Shown one piece after another: positions 1-8,190 of a DNA stretch of 64,000 nucleotides. How positions within the stretch are numbered: the stretch's first letter is position 1; the number at the start of each line of letters is the position of its first letter. This DNA is from Stappia sp. WLB 29. GTDB taxonomy: Bacteria; Pseudomonadota; Alphaproteobacteria; Rhizobiales; Stappiaceae. The notes under the pieces were generated by a model. It did no database searches and was not told where the DNA came from. It saw only the letters and a list, made by a program, of their open reading frames with translations. The stretch covers positions 310,001 through 374,000 of the forward strand of contig NZ_JALBGD010000002.1 of NCBI RefSeq assembly GCF_023507705.1. The letters are read 5' to 3'. Both the position numbers and the translations under genes were made by a program.

Positions 1-549
1 AAGAAGATCCGCGGTTCGGGTCGCATGACCACGAAGTTCCTCGAGGCGCTGGGCGCCGAGGGCGTCAACGTCGCCTTCTCGGAAGTGCCGGGCGCGCTGG
101 AGCGCAGCGTCATCGACTGCGCCGTCACAGGTTCGGGCTCGGGCTACAGCGCCGGCTGGTGGGAAGTCACCGACACCTTGATGAACCTGCCGCTGGGCGG
201 TTGGGACTCGGTGGTCACCGCCGTCAACCTCGACCGCTGGAACGCCCTGCCGGAAGAGACCCGTACCCTGATCGAGACCCAGATCAAGGAGAAGTTCGAG
301 ACCCCGGCGTGGGATTCCGTGGCGGCCTCCGTCGCCACCGACACCGCCTGCCTGACCGGCAACGGCGAGTGCCCGGCCGGCAAGCCGGCTTCCATGAAGC
401 TGGTCGAGGCGAGCGAGGCGGATGTCGCCACCGCGCGCAAGATCCTGACCGAGACCGTTCTACCGGAGTGGGCCGAGCGGGCCGGTGCGGACTGGGTGAA
501 GCGCTGGAACGACAGCGTCGGCCAGACCACCGGCGTCACGGTCAACTGA
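1..549 (+). CDS. TRAP transporter substrate-binding protein DctP, 5'-truncated
   Basis: The reading frame is open from base 1 and stops at 547-549, so only the C-terminal 182 or so residues are in the window; the signal peptide and first half are missing. The segment with KKIRGSGRM, the stretch around residues 35-60 (ALERSVIDCAVTGSGSGY) and the helical C-terminus are typical of DctP-family periplasmic binding proteins that deliver carboxylates to a DctQM membrane pair. The dctQ gene follows 27 bases later and dctM overlaps dctQ, so this is the first or an early gene of a TRAP operon. The ligand cannot be told from this part. The amidase and enolase-superfamily genes downstream suggest an acid or amide derivative. 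Confidence 0.85.
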   Translation, partial: KKIRGSGRMTTKFLEALGAEGVNVAFSEVPGALERSVIDCAVTGSGSGYSAGWWEVTDTLMNLPLGGWDSVVTAVNLDRWNALPEETRTLIETQIKEKFETPAWDSVAASVATDTACLTGNGECPAGKPASMKLVEASEADVATARKILTETVLPEWAERAGADWVKRWNDSVGQTTGVTVN

Positions 550-576
550 TAGCGTGATCCAAGAGGGGGCCGCGAC

Positions 577-1125
577 ATGACGGACAATCTTGCCGCGGCC
601 CTCCGCCGCATAAATTCCGGACTTGCCCTGCTGGTCGGCATCGTCGTGCTGGCGACCGCAGGCTTCGTGATCGTTGACATCACGCTCAGACAGTTCGGCC
701 ATTCGTTCGGCGGTTCGGACGAAATCTCCGGGTATGTGATGGCCGCGGTCGCAAGCTGGGGCCTGTCCTATGCGCTGACCGAGCTTGCCCATGTGCGCAT
801 CGATCTCGTCCGTCAGAAGCTGCAGACGCGAGGGCGGGCCATGCTCGACATCTTCGCGATGAGCGTTGCTGCCGGCACGGTCTGCATCATCGCCTATCAG
901 GCCTGGCCGGTTCTGGAAAAGACGCTGGTCCGGGGGTCGCGGGCCAACACGGCCCTCGAGACGCCCCTGTGGATCCCGCAGGCGGTCTGGTTCTCCGGCT
1001 GGGTGTGGTTCGCCATCTCCTCCTGCCTTCTGGTCCTGCTGGCGCTGGCGACGGTACTGCGCGGCGATTTCGAGAACGCTGATGCGATGATCGGCGCACG
1101 CGGCGAAGCGGAGGACGGCAAATGA
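577..1125 (+). CDS. TRAP transporter small permease DctQ
   Basis: This 182-residue integral membrane protein has four hydrophobic segments (about residues 14-36, 48-68, 88-108 and 132-155), the usual DctQ size and topology. The small subunit pairs with the large permease to form the sodium-driven TRAP channel. It starts with ATG and a GAGGGGG-like ribosome binding site 27 bases after dctP, and its last four bases overlap the dctM start (ATGA), which indicates translational coupling. The conserved WGLSYAL segment near residue 65 fits DctQ family members. The family call is confident; the substrate is unknown. Confidence 0.85.
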   Translation: MTDNLAAALRRINSGLALLVGIVVLATAGFVIVDITLRQFGHSFGGSDEISGYVMAAVASWGLSYALTELAHVRIDLVRQKLQTRGRAMLDIFAMSVAAGTVCIIAYQAWPVLEKTLVRGSRANTALETPLWIPQAVWFSGWVWFAISSCLLVLLALATVLRGDFENADAMIGARGEAEDGK

Positions 1126-2402
1126 TCGGAAGCGTCGCCATCGCTCTGCTCGGGCTGCTTTCGCTATCCATTCCGGTCGGCATCGTCCTGTTCCTGCTCG
1201 GCTTCGGTATTTCCGAGTTTTTCTCGGTCTTTCCGCTGATCCGTGGCCTCGGGCAGGTGGTCTGGTCGGCATCCGATTCCGCCACGCTGATCGCGATTCC
1301 CTTCTTCGTGCTGCTCGGCGAGATCCTTGTGCGCGGCGGCATTGCCGAGAAGACCTACGGCTCCCTCGACAAGTGGGTGTCCTGGCTGCCGGGCGGGCTG
1401 GTCCATGCCAATATCGGCACCGCCACCATGTTCTCCGCCACCTCCGGCTCCTCCGTCGCAACGGCCGCGACGGTCGCCACCGTGGCCATGCCCCAGGCCG
1501 AGCGGCTGGGCTACGATCCCAAGCTGTTTTCCGGGGCGATTGCCGCCGGCGGCACGCTCGGCATCCTGATCCCGCCGTCGATCAACCTGATCGTCTATGG
1601 CTTCCTTACAGAGACCTCGATCCCGCGTCTGTTCCTGGCCGGTCTCCTGCCGGGCCTGTTGATGGCGGTCGCCTTCATGATCGTGACGGCGGTCCTGTGC
1701 AAGATCTGGCCCGCGCTCGGCGGTCCGAGCCGCAGCTTCGGCTGGGGCGAGCGGTTCATGGCCCTCGTCCAGCTGGTGCCGATCTTCATCCTGTTCACCG
1801 TGGTGATCGGGTCGATCTACGCGGGCTGGGCAACGCCGACGGAGTCGGCCGCCGTCGGCGTCGCGATGGCGCTGCTGATCGCGCTGTTCAACGGCGGCGT
1901 CTCCTCCAGCATGCTGCGCGAGAGCCTGCTCGGCACCGTGCGCATCACCGCGATGATCATGCTGATCATCACCGGTGCCTATTTCCTCAACTTCACGCTG
2001 GCCTCGGCCGGGCTCGGCCGCGAGCTTCAGGACTTGTTCGATAGCCTGAACCTGTCGCCCTTCGGCACGCTGCTGGTGGTCATCGTCCTCTACATTGTCC
2101 TCGGCTTCTTCATCGAGACGCTGTCGCTGATGGTCGCGACCATTCCCATCGTCGTGCCGATCATGGTCGGGCTCGGCTACGACAAGGTCTGGTTCGGTGT
2201 GATGATGATCGTGCTGGTGGAAATGGCGCTGATCACGCCGCCTGTCGGGCTCAATCTCTACGTGGTGCAGGGCGCGCGAAAATCCGGCTCGCTGAGCGAG
2301 GTGATGCTCGGCTGCATTCCTTATGTCCTGGTGATGCTCGCCATGGTCGCTGCCCTCATCGTCTTCCCGCAAATCGCCCTGTTCCTGCCCGGATCGCTCT
2401 GA
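1122..2402 (+). CDS. TRAP transporter large permease DctM
   Basis: This 426-residue protein has about a dozen hydrophobic segments, matching the DctM large subunit that forms the transport path. Family features include GGTLGILIPPSINLIVYG around residue 145-162 and the second-half counterpart VEMALITPPVGLNLYVVQG near residue 370; these paired PPS/PPVGLN loops are the DctM inverted-repeat hairpins. It overlaps dctQ by four bases and is followed after 38 bases by the DUF2848 gene, with a clear AGGAG site, so the operon probably continues. Length and architecture are complete. Confidence 0.9.
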   Translation: MIGSVAIALLGLLSLSIPVGIVLFLLGFGISEFFSVFPLIRGLGQVVWSASDSATLIAIPFFVLLGEILVRGGIAEKTYGSLDKWVSWLPGGLVHANIGTATMFSATSGSSVATAATVATVAMPQAERLGYDPKLFSGAIAAGGTLGILIPPSINLIVYGFLTETSIPRLFLAGLLPGLLMAVAFMIVTAVLCKIWPALGGPSRSFGWGERFMALVQLVPIFILFTVVIGSIYAGWATPTESAAVGVAMALLIALFNGGVSSSMLRESLLGTVRITAMIMLIITGAYFLNFTLASAGLGRELQDLFDSLNLSPFGTLLVVIVLYIVLGFFIETLSLMVATIPIVVPIMVGLGYDKVWFGVMMIVLVEMALITPPVGLNLYVVQGARKSGSLSEVMLGCIPYVLVMLAMVAALIVFPQIALFLPGSL

Positions 2403-2440
2403 TCCGGCGCAGGCCCTTTTCCTTTTTCAAGGAGCCTCCC

Positions 2441-3118
2441 ATGGAGTTCACCCTCAACGGTGCGCCGTTTTCCGCTCGCATCGCCCATCTGACCGTCGCC
2501 GGCTGGACCGGACGAGAACCGGAGGCGATCCGTCATCACATCGAGGAACTGGCGGAGATCGGTGTGGCGCCGCCGTCCACCGTGCCGCTCTACTACCGCA
2601 CTGCCGCGGATCTCCTCACCCAGGAAGGCGGCATCCAGGTCGTCGGCGGCGGCACGTCCGGCGAGGTCGAGCCGTTCCTGCTGGCAAAGGACGGCGTGCT
2701 TCATATCGGGCTTGCCTCCGACCATACGGATCGCGACCTCGAAGCCCATTCCGTGGCGCTCTCCAAGCAGGCCTGCGCCAAGCCAGTGGCCCGCGAACTC
2801 TGGCTGTTCGACGAGGTTGCCGGGCATCTCGATGCGCTTGAACTGCGCTCGTGGATCAAGGAGGATGCGGCCGGTGACTGGATCTCCTATCAGGACGGCA
2901 AGGTCGGCTCGATCCGCCCGCTCGCCGATCTGATCGAGGGGTCTGGAATGGACGCCGCCCGCGAGCGTGGCGACTGTGTGGCCATGCTGTGCGGTACGCT
3001 CGGCGCCATCGGCGGCGTGCGCCCGGCGGCGGCGTTCAGGATGGAGCTTCGCGATCCGGTGCTCGGCCGCAGCATCGGTCACAGCTACGAGATCACGGTC
3101 CTGCCGATCGTCGCCTGA
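2441..3118 (+). CDS. DUF2848 family protein
   Basis: This 225-residue soluble protein is recognisable as DUF2848 (fumarylacetoacetate-hydrolase-like region) from TVAGWTGRE near residue 18, the VPLYYR segment near residue 50, the GASDHTDRD-like stretch LASDHTDRDLEAHSVALSKQ around residue 90 and the C-terminal MELRDPVLGRSI. Its biochemical activity is not established. It lies between the TRAP permease and the amidase in the same direction, with AAGGAG eight bases upstream of the ATG. Genes of this family commonly accompany TRAP transporters and amidases in alphaproteobacterial catabolic clusters, so a role in breaking down the imported acid is likely, but that is inference. Confidence 0.75.
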   Translation: MEFTLNGAPFSARIAHLTVAGWTGREPEAIRHHIEELAEIGVAPPSTVPLYYRTAADLLTQEGGIQVVGGGTSGEVEPFLLAKDGVLHIGLASDHTDRDLEAHSVALSKQACAKPVARELWLFDEVAGHLDALELRSWIKEDAAGDWISYQDGKVGSIRPLADLIEGSGMDAARERGDCVAMLCGTLGAIGGVRPAAAFRMELRDPVLGRSIGHSYEITVLPIVA

Positions 3119-3181
3119 GGCGTCGCTCGCGGGACGACTGTCGCCGGCGGATGGGCCGGATGGTACAGGGGAGACAGGTGA

Positions 3182-4468
3182 ATGGGTGAGATCGTCGAGA
3201 AGGCCAGGGCCGCGATCGGACGCGTTGAGGCGCTGGGAGATGCGGCATCGGCGATCTTCACCGAGTTCTCTCCCGGCCGCATCTTGCAGGCGGCGGCCGA
3301 GGCGGAGGCCCTGGTCGCGGCCGCCGACAGGCCGTTGCCGCTCGCCGGGATGCTGGTCTCAGTGAAGGATCTCTACGACGAGGCGGGCCAGCGCACCACG
3401 GCGGCCTCGCTGCTGCTGAAGGACCGGGAGCCGGCAACCGAGGACTGCCCGGTGGTGGCGCGGATCAAGGAGGCGGGCGCCGTGCCGTTCGGCCGGACTT
3501 CGATGAGCGAGTTCGCCTATTCGGGCGTCGGCCTCAACCCGCATTACGGCACTCCATCGAACGTCTTCGAGGAGGGTGGCATTCCCGGCGGCTCGACATC
3601 GGGCGGCGGTGTGACGGTCGGCCTCGGCCTGTGCGAGATCGCGCTCGGAACCGATACCGGCGGCTCGGTCCGCATTCCCTCGGCGATCAACGGTCTCTAC
3701 GGGCACAAGCCGAGCCAGGACAAGGTGCCGCTCGACGGCGTGCATCCGCTGGCCGTCTCCTTCGATTCCTGCGGGCCGCTGGCGAGCGACTTCGCGACCA
3801 TGCTGGCTGCCTATCAGGTGATGAGCGGCGGCGATGCCCCGGGTGTCGAGGGACCTGCCGGAGGCCTGCGTCTGGCCGTGCCGGAAAACGCCTTCACCAA
3901 CGATCTGGACGCGTGGTCGCGCGGCCATTTCGAGGCGGTGAAGGCGCGCCTCGCCGAGGCGGGCCACGAACTCGTGCCGCTCGACCTGGGGTTCCTGCAC
4001 GAAGCGCTGCTGCTCAACAAGATCCTCATCTCCGCCGAGGCCCATGAGCTCTACAGGGATCATCTCGACACGCTCGTCAGCGTCGGCGACCCGCGGGTGT
4101 TGACCCGCATTCGCTTCCGCGAGACGCTGAGCGACGACGAAGTGGCCGAGGCGAGGGCGGCCCGCATCGAGGTCATCGCGCGCACGGTGGAGGCGTTGTC
4201 GGGCTTCGATGCGCTGATCGCTCCGACGCTGCAGATCCGCCCGCCCAGCATTGCGGACACGCTGGCGGATTTCGACCGCATCAACGCGGCGATGCTGCGC
4301 AACACCTCGTTGCTGAACCTTGCCGATGGCTGCGCGATGTCGATGCCGACGCGCAGCACAGGCACCGGCCGCCCCGGCGCGCTGATGATCGGCGGGGCGA
4401 AGGGTCACGACGAGCGCGTGTTGTCCGTCGGCGCAAGGCTCGACCGGGACCTCAACGGCATCGGTTGA
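3182..4468 (+). CDS. Amidase signature family amidohydrolase
   Basis: This is a 428-residue enzyme of the amidase signature family. The Ser-cisSer-Lys triad is visible: the lysine in SVKDLYD near residue 62, the glycine/serine-rich loop GGSTSGGG near residue 140 and the nucleophile region DTGGSVRIPSA near residue 160. These enzymes hydrolyse amides or carbamoyl groups. There is no signal peptide, so it acts in the cytoplasm. It is the last plus-strand gene of the TRAP cluster; its stop at 4468 directly abuts the stop of the convergent enolase-superfamily gene, with no space between them. The substrate is unknown. Confidence 0.85.
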   Translation: MGEIVEKARAAIGRVEALGDAASAIFTEFSPGRILQAAAEAEALVAAADRPLPLAGMLVSVKDLYDEAGQRTTAASLLLKDREPATEDCPVVARIKEAGAVPFGRTSMSEFAYSGVGLNPHYGTPSNVFEEGGIPGGSTSGGGVTVGLGLCEIALGTDTGGSVRIPSAINGLYGHKPSQDKVPLDGVHPLAVSFDSCGPLASDFATMLAAYQVMSGGDAPGVEGPAGGLRLAVPENAFTNDLDAWSRGHFEAVKARLAEAGHELVPLDLGFLHEALLLNKILISAEAHELYRDHLDTLVSVGDPRVLTRIRFRETLSDDEVAEARAARIEVIARTVEALSGFDALIAPTLQIRPPSIADTLADFDRINAAMLRNTSLLNLADGCAMSMPTRSTGTGRPGALMIGGAKGHDERVLSVGARLDRDLNGIG

Positions 4469-5698
4469 TCAGGCCTCGCCGTTCTTTCCGAACCGGCGAT
4501 CCCGGATGGCGTCGACCGGATGCTGGGTCATTTCCAGATGCAGCGCACGTCCCGTGTAGGGATTTGCGCGGGCGACATCCTCGTCGAGCTCGACGCCGAG
4601 GCCCGGCGCATCGGGCACGATGACGTAGCCGTTTTCCCAGCGCAGCGGCGTCTTCAGGATCTCGGCATGGAAGCCGTCGAACCGGCGGATCGATTCCAGG
4701 ATCAGGAAGTTCGGCGAGCAGGCGGCGAGCTGGATGTTCGCTGCGGCGACGATGGGCCCACAATATAGGTGCGGCGCGATCTGGGCGTGCCAGGCCTCCG
4801 CCATCCCGGCGATCTTTTTGGCCTCCAGCAAACCGCCGACGCGGCCGAGATTCATCTGCAGGATCGAGGCGGCTCCCGTCGACAGCAGCCGGGCGAACTC
4901 CCATTTGGTGCAAAGCCGCTCGCCGGTCGCAACCGGGATGGCGGTTCCGCGCGCCACCTTTGCCATTTCCTCCGGCATGTCGGGCGGCACCGGCTCCTCG
5001 AACCAGAGCGGATCGTAGGGCTCGATGCGGCGGGCAAGACGCAGTGCGCCCGATGCGGTGAACTGGCCGTGGGTTCCGAACAGGAGGTCCGCCCGGTTGC
5101 CGACGGCCTCGCGGATGCGGCGGCAGAACAGCTCGCTGCGATCGAGATCCTCCAGATCCGGCTGGCGCCCGCCATGCACGGAGTAGGGGCCGGCGGGATC
5201 GAACTTCACCGCCGTGAAGCCCTCCTCGACATATTCGGCAGCACGCTCGGCCGACAGGTCCGGATCGCCGTAGAAGGCGGCATGGTCCTCGTCTTTCTTC
5301 GGGTAGAGATAGGTGTAGGAGCGCAGCCGTTCGTGCACGCGCCCGCCGAGGAGGGCATGGACGGGCTTGCCGAGCGCCTTGCCGACAATGTCCCACATCG
5401 CCATTTCGAGGCCGCTGACGACGCCGCACATGGTCGGATCCGGGCGCTGGGTGAAGCCGGAGCCGTAGGCCCTGCGGAAGAAGACCTCGATGGCGAAGGG
5501 GTCGCTACCCTTCAGGTAGCGGGCGAACACGTCCTCGGCGAGGCGCGTCACCGCATCTGGGCCGAAGCTCGCCGTATAGATCTCGCCATAGCCGACAACG
5601 CCGCAGGCCGTGGTGAGCTTGACGAAGACGAAATAGCGGCCGCCGAAGCCGGGCGGCGGATTGCCGACCACGAATGTCTCGAGTTCGGCAAGCTTCAT
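4469..5698 (-). CDS. Mandelate racemase/muconate lactonizing enzyme family protein (enolase superfamily)
   Basis: This 409-residue protein has an N-terminal capping domain (about 1-120) and a barrel domain with metal-binding sites. The barrel shows VKFDPAG, then DLLFGTHGQF, then the EEP motif in WFEEPVPP, then ATGERL and IAPHLYCGP with the catalytic His. The FGTHGQ pattern resembles acid-sugar dehydratases (mannonate, galactonate and related groups) more than muconate cycloisomerases, but substrate assignment in this superfamily needs structure or assay. It is convergent with the amidase and lies downstream of the MurA-like gene on the same strand, separated by a perfect hairpin. Confidence 0.8.
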   Translation of the reverse strand: MKLAELETFVVGNPPPGFGGRYFVFVKLTTACGVVGYGEIYTASFGPDAVTRLAEDVFARYLKGSDPFAIEVFFRRAYGSGFTQRPDPTMCGVVSGLEMAMWDIVGKALGKPVHALLGGRVHERLRSYTYLYPKKDEDHAAFYGDPDLSAERAAEYVEEGFTAVKFDPAGPYSVHGGRQPDLEDLDRSELFCRRIREAVGNRADLLFGTHGQFTASGALRLARRIEPYDPLWFEEPVPPDMPEEMAKVARGTAIPVATGERLCTKWEFARLLSTGAASILQMNLGRVGGLLEAKKIAGMAEAWHAQIAPHLYCGPIVAAANIQLAACSPNFLILESIRRFDGFHAEILKTPLRWENGYVIVPDAPGLGVELDEDVARANPYTGRALHLEMTQHPVDAIRDRRFGKNGEA

Positions 5699-5765
5699 CG
5701 CATGTCCTCCTCATCGCGCGGTCGTCGGCCCTCGCAGGCTACTGGCGTTGGGGAGGATGTCCAGA

Positions 5766-5800
5766 TGCGCGAAAGCGACACGTACGGTCGCTTTCGCGCA
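5766..5800. promoter_or_regulatory. Perfect 14-bp inverted repeat with 7-nt loop
   Basis: The left arm (5766-5779) and right arm (5787-5800) are exact reverse complements (TGCGCGAAAGCGAC and its complement) around the loop ACGTACG. It lies between the stop of the MurA-like gene and the start of the enolase-superfamily gene. There is no T-rich tail on the minus strand, so it is not a standard rho-independent terminator. It could be a processing or stability element, a factor-dependent terminator, or an operator in front of the enolase-superfamily gene. Confidence 0.6.
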
Positions 5801-5809
5801 AACGTATCG

Positions 5810-7096
5810 TCAGGCCCAGCGGACCTGCGCGCCGAGCTCCGTCAGCTTCTCGACGAAGCGCGGATGGGCGCGGCGGATCGGATCCGCCTTGCGGATGGTC
5901 GACTGGCCCTCGACCTGGATCGCCGCCAGGAATAGGCCGAGGACGACGCGGATGATGTAGGGCGCCTCGACTTCCGCCGGCCGCAGGTTGTTGCCGCCGA
6001 AGACGATCAGCCGGTGCGGGTCGGAGAGGTGCACGCGGGCGCCGAACTTCGCCAGTTCCGAGCTCCAGGCCAGCGCACCTTCGTAGATCTTGTTCCAGAA
6101 CATGATCTCGCTGTGGCAGCCGACGGCGACGCCGATCGCCTGCGGCAGCAGGTCGGCCGGGAAATACGGCCAAGGAGCGGCTTCGATCTTCGGCAGCATC
6201 TCGCGGGTGTAGGGGCGGGAGATCTCGCGGGTCCAGCCGGTGACGGTGATGGAATCATCGGTCGTCTCGAACTGGAGCCCGAGCTTGGCGAATTGGCGCA
6301 GGATCAGCGTCATGTGCGGGGTGACGTCGGTCTTCACCGTGACCCGGCCACCGGTGACGCCGCCGATGGCGAGGAAGGTCGCGACTTCGTGGTGGTCGTC
6401 GGGCACCCGCACGCGGGTTCCGGACAGGCGCTCGACACCCGTCACGCTTAGGCGTGATGTTCCGAGGCCGTCGATCTTCGCACCCATGGAACGCAGCATC
6501 TCGCACAGCGCCTGGACATGCGGCTCGGAGGCCGCGTTCATCAGGATGGAAGAGCCTTCTGCCGTGGCGGCGATCATCGCGAAGGTCTCGGTCGCGGTCA
6601 CCGACGCATAGTCGGCCCAGATCGCCTGGCCCTTGAGCTGGTCCTCGCGGCGGATGTCGTAAGGATGCGTCGCGACGATGCGGGCGCCGAACTGCTCGAT
6701 GATCTCCAGATGGGGATCGATCTCGCGCAGGCCGAGAGCGCAGCCCTTGGCATCGGTGTCGAAGGTGAGGGTGCCGGTGCGCACCATCACCGGCGCCAGC
6801 AAAAGTACGGCGGAGCGGATACCGAGCGGCAGGTCCGCCTCACCGCTGCGGAAGGCGTCGAAGTCGTGGCGGATGGTCAGCGTCGCACCGTCGTCGGCGC
6901 GCGCCACGGTCGAGCCCATGCTCTCGAAATAGGCGAGGATCTTGGCGACGTCGCTGATCTCGGGAACGTTCTCCAGCGTCACCGGTTCGTCGGTGAGCAG
7001 GGTGGCGCAGAGCATCGGCAGAACGGCATTCTTGTTGCCCGACGGAATGACGGTGCCCGAGATCGGGTGTCCGCCATCGACGATGAGGTCGGCCAT
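5810..7096 (-). CDS. UDP-N-acetylglucosamine 1-carboxyvinyltransferase-like (MurA paralog)
   Basis: This 428-residue EPSP-synthase/MurA-fold protein opens with SGNKNAVLPMLCATLL, the MurA signature containing the conserved Lys and Asn. The loop corresponding to the catalytic Cys reads DAKGCALGLREIDPH near residue 119, so the Cys is kept, but the following residues differ from the usual GARPVDLH of housekeeping MurA. MurA transfers enolpyruvate from PEP to UDP-GlcNAc in peptidoglycan synthesis. The location here, downstream of a DeoR regulator and next to a catabolic TRAP/amidase/enolase cluster, does not fit a cell-wall operon, so a specialised paralog is likely. It begins 114 bases after the DeoR gene stop. 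Confidence 0.8.
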   Translation of the reverse strand: MADLIVDGGHPISGTVIPSGNKNAVLPMLCATLLTDEPVTLENVPEISDVAKILAYFESMGSTVARADDGATLTIRHDFDAFRSGEADLPLGIRSAVLLLAPVMVRTGTLTFDTDAKGCALGLREIDPHLEIIEQFGARIVATHPYDIRREDQLKGQAIWADYASVTATETFAMIAATAEGSSILMNAASEPHVQALCEMLRSMGAKIDGLGTSRLSVTGVERLSGTRVRVPDDHHEVATFLAIGGVTGGRVTVKTDVTPHMTLILRQFAKLGLQFETTDDSITVTGWTREISRPYTREMLPKIEAAPWPYFPADLLPQAIGVAVGCHSEIMFWNKIYEGALAWSSELAKFGARVHLSDPHRLIVFGGNNLRPAEVEAPYIIRVVLGLFLAAIQVEGQSTIRKADPIRRAHPRFVEKLTELGAQVRWA

Positions 7097-7210
7097 GGAA
7101 AAGTGCCTCCGGATGGAAGGGGCAGGATGTTGCCCGTTTCCTAATGGAGAATCCGGGCGACGGCAAACGGCAGTTCCGTGGCAAGGATATGGCCGTGCCG
7201 AGATGCCGTC

Positions 7211-7972
7211 CTACGCCGCGATCTCCAGTGTGGTGCCGGCGGCCAGCAAGCGCTCGGCGATCTCCGGCGGCGGAGCCATGTCGGTGACGATCCGGTCGAC
7301 ATCGGGGAATCCCGCGACCCGCACAAGCGCGCGCCGGTTGAACTTGCTGTGGTCGGTGATGACCGTTCGGGTCTCGCCGCAGCCGAGCACCGTGCGGGCG
7401 AAATCCGCCTCTGCAAGGTGATAGTCCATCAGCCCGTCCACCGGATCGATGGCCGCGATGGAAATGACCACGTGGCGGACGCGAAAGGCGGAGACGAAGT
7501 CGATGGCGGAGCGGCCGAAGGCGGCGCCGTTGTCGCCGTGCAACTCGCCCCCGGCCATATAGACCTTGTTGCCGTTCACGGTCGCCAGGGTCCTTGCGAC
7601 GTCGGACGAGTTGGTGACGATGGTCAGGCCGGTCTTGCCGCGCAACTCGCGCGCCAGCACGCTCGTCGTGGTTCCTGTGTCCATCATGACGCTATCGCCG
7701 TCGGCGATGCCGGCCGCGACATGGCGGGCGATGCGGATCTTGGCGTCGAGGTTTTCCCGCATGCGGCGCTCGAACGGAGCCTCCATGTCCTGCCGCGCCA
7801 GGCTGACCAGCCCGTGCAACTTGACGATCTCGCCGGTTTCCACCAGCGAGCGGATGTCGCGGCGGATCGTCTCCAGCGAGACATCGAGCTCGGCAGCGAG
7901 ATCGGCGATGCGGGCACTGCCCGAGCGGCGGGTGCTTTCCAGGATCAGGGTCTGACGCTTGCTGAAGGTCAT
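7211..7972 (-). CDS. DeoR/GlpR family transcriptional regulator
   Basis: This is a 253-residue regulator. It has an N-terminal HTH (about residues 5-58, with IADLAAELDVSLETIRRDI as the recognition region) and a C-terminal sugar-phosphate-sensing DeoRC domain containing MDTGTTTSVLARELRG, the typical phosphate-binding MDTGTT loop. Members usually repress adjacent sugar or polyol genes and are relieved by a phosphorylated metabolite. It is read toward the MurA-like and enolase-superfamily genes, which are its most likely targets. It is divergent from the betaine transporter operon, with a 218-base shared intergenic region. Confidence 0.88.
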   Translation of the reverse strand: MTFSKRQTLILESTRRSGSARIADLAAELDVSLETIRRDIRSLVETGEIVKLHGLVSLARQDMEAPFERRMRENLDAKIRIARHVAAGIADGDSVMMDTGTTTSVLARELRGKTGLTIVTNSSDVARTLATVNGNKVYMAGGELHGDNGAAFGRSAIDFVSAFRVRHVVISIAAIDPVDGLMDYHLAEADFARTVLGCGETRTVITDHSKFNRRALVRVAGFPDVDRIVTDMAPPPEIAERLLAAGTTLEIAA

Positions 7973-8190
7973 AGCGCAGGTTACGGCCCGGCTGTTTGGT
8001 TGTTTGTGTGGCTTTTGTGGTAATATCGGCTATTCAATCTCAAAAAGCCACATCAAGTGCTCTATTTGCCAATTTTATCCCCCAAATGCATTGACAGGTT
8101 TGGCAGCCGAGGTGACGATCCTGTGACGGCGCCGAAGAGATCCGACAAGGGCGGGCGCTGCCTCCAGAGCGCATACAGAGGGAACCAGCC
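7973..8190. other. Divergent intergenic region between DeoR regulator and betaine-type transporter
   Basis: These 218 bases separate two divergent genes and must hold both promoters. The middle (about 8025-8100) is AT-rich for this genome. A TTGACA-like hexamer occurs near 8091, but I see no convincing matching -10, so no promoter is called. No ORF or RNA gene is evident. Confidence 0.5.

Noticed and set aside
1164-2372. 402-codon open frame antisense to dctM
   Set aside because: His/Asp/Arg/Gln-rich composition typical of the mirror frame of a G+C-rich gene; no start signal, and the plus-strand frame is a complete DctM.
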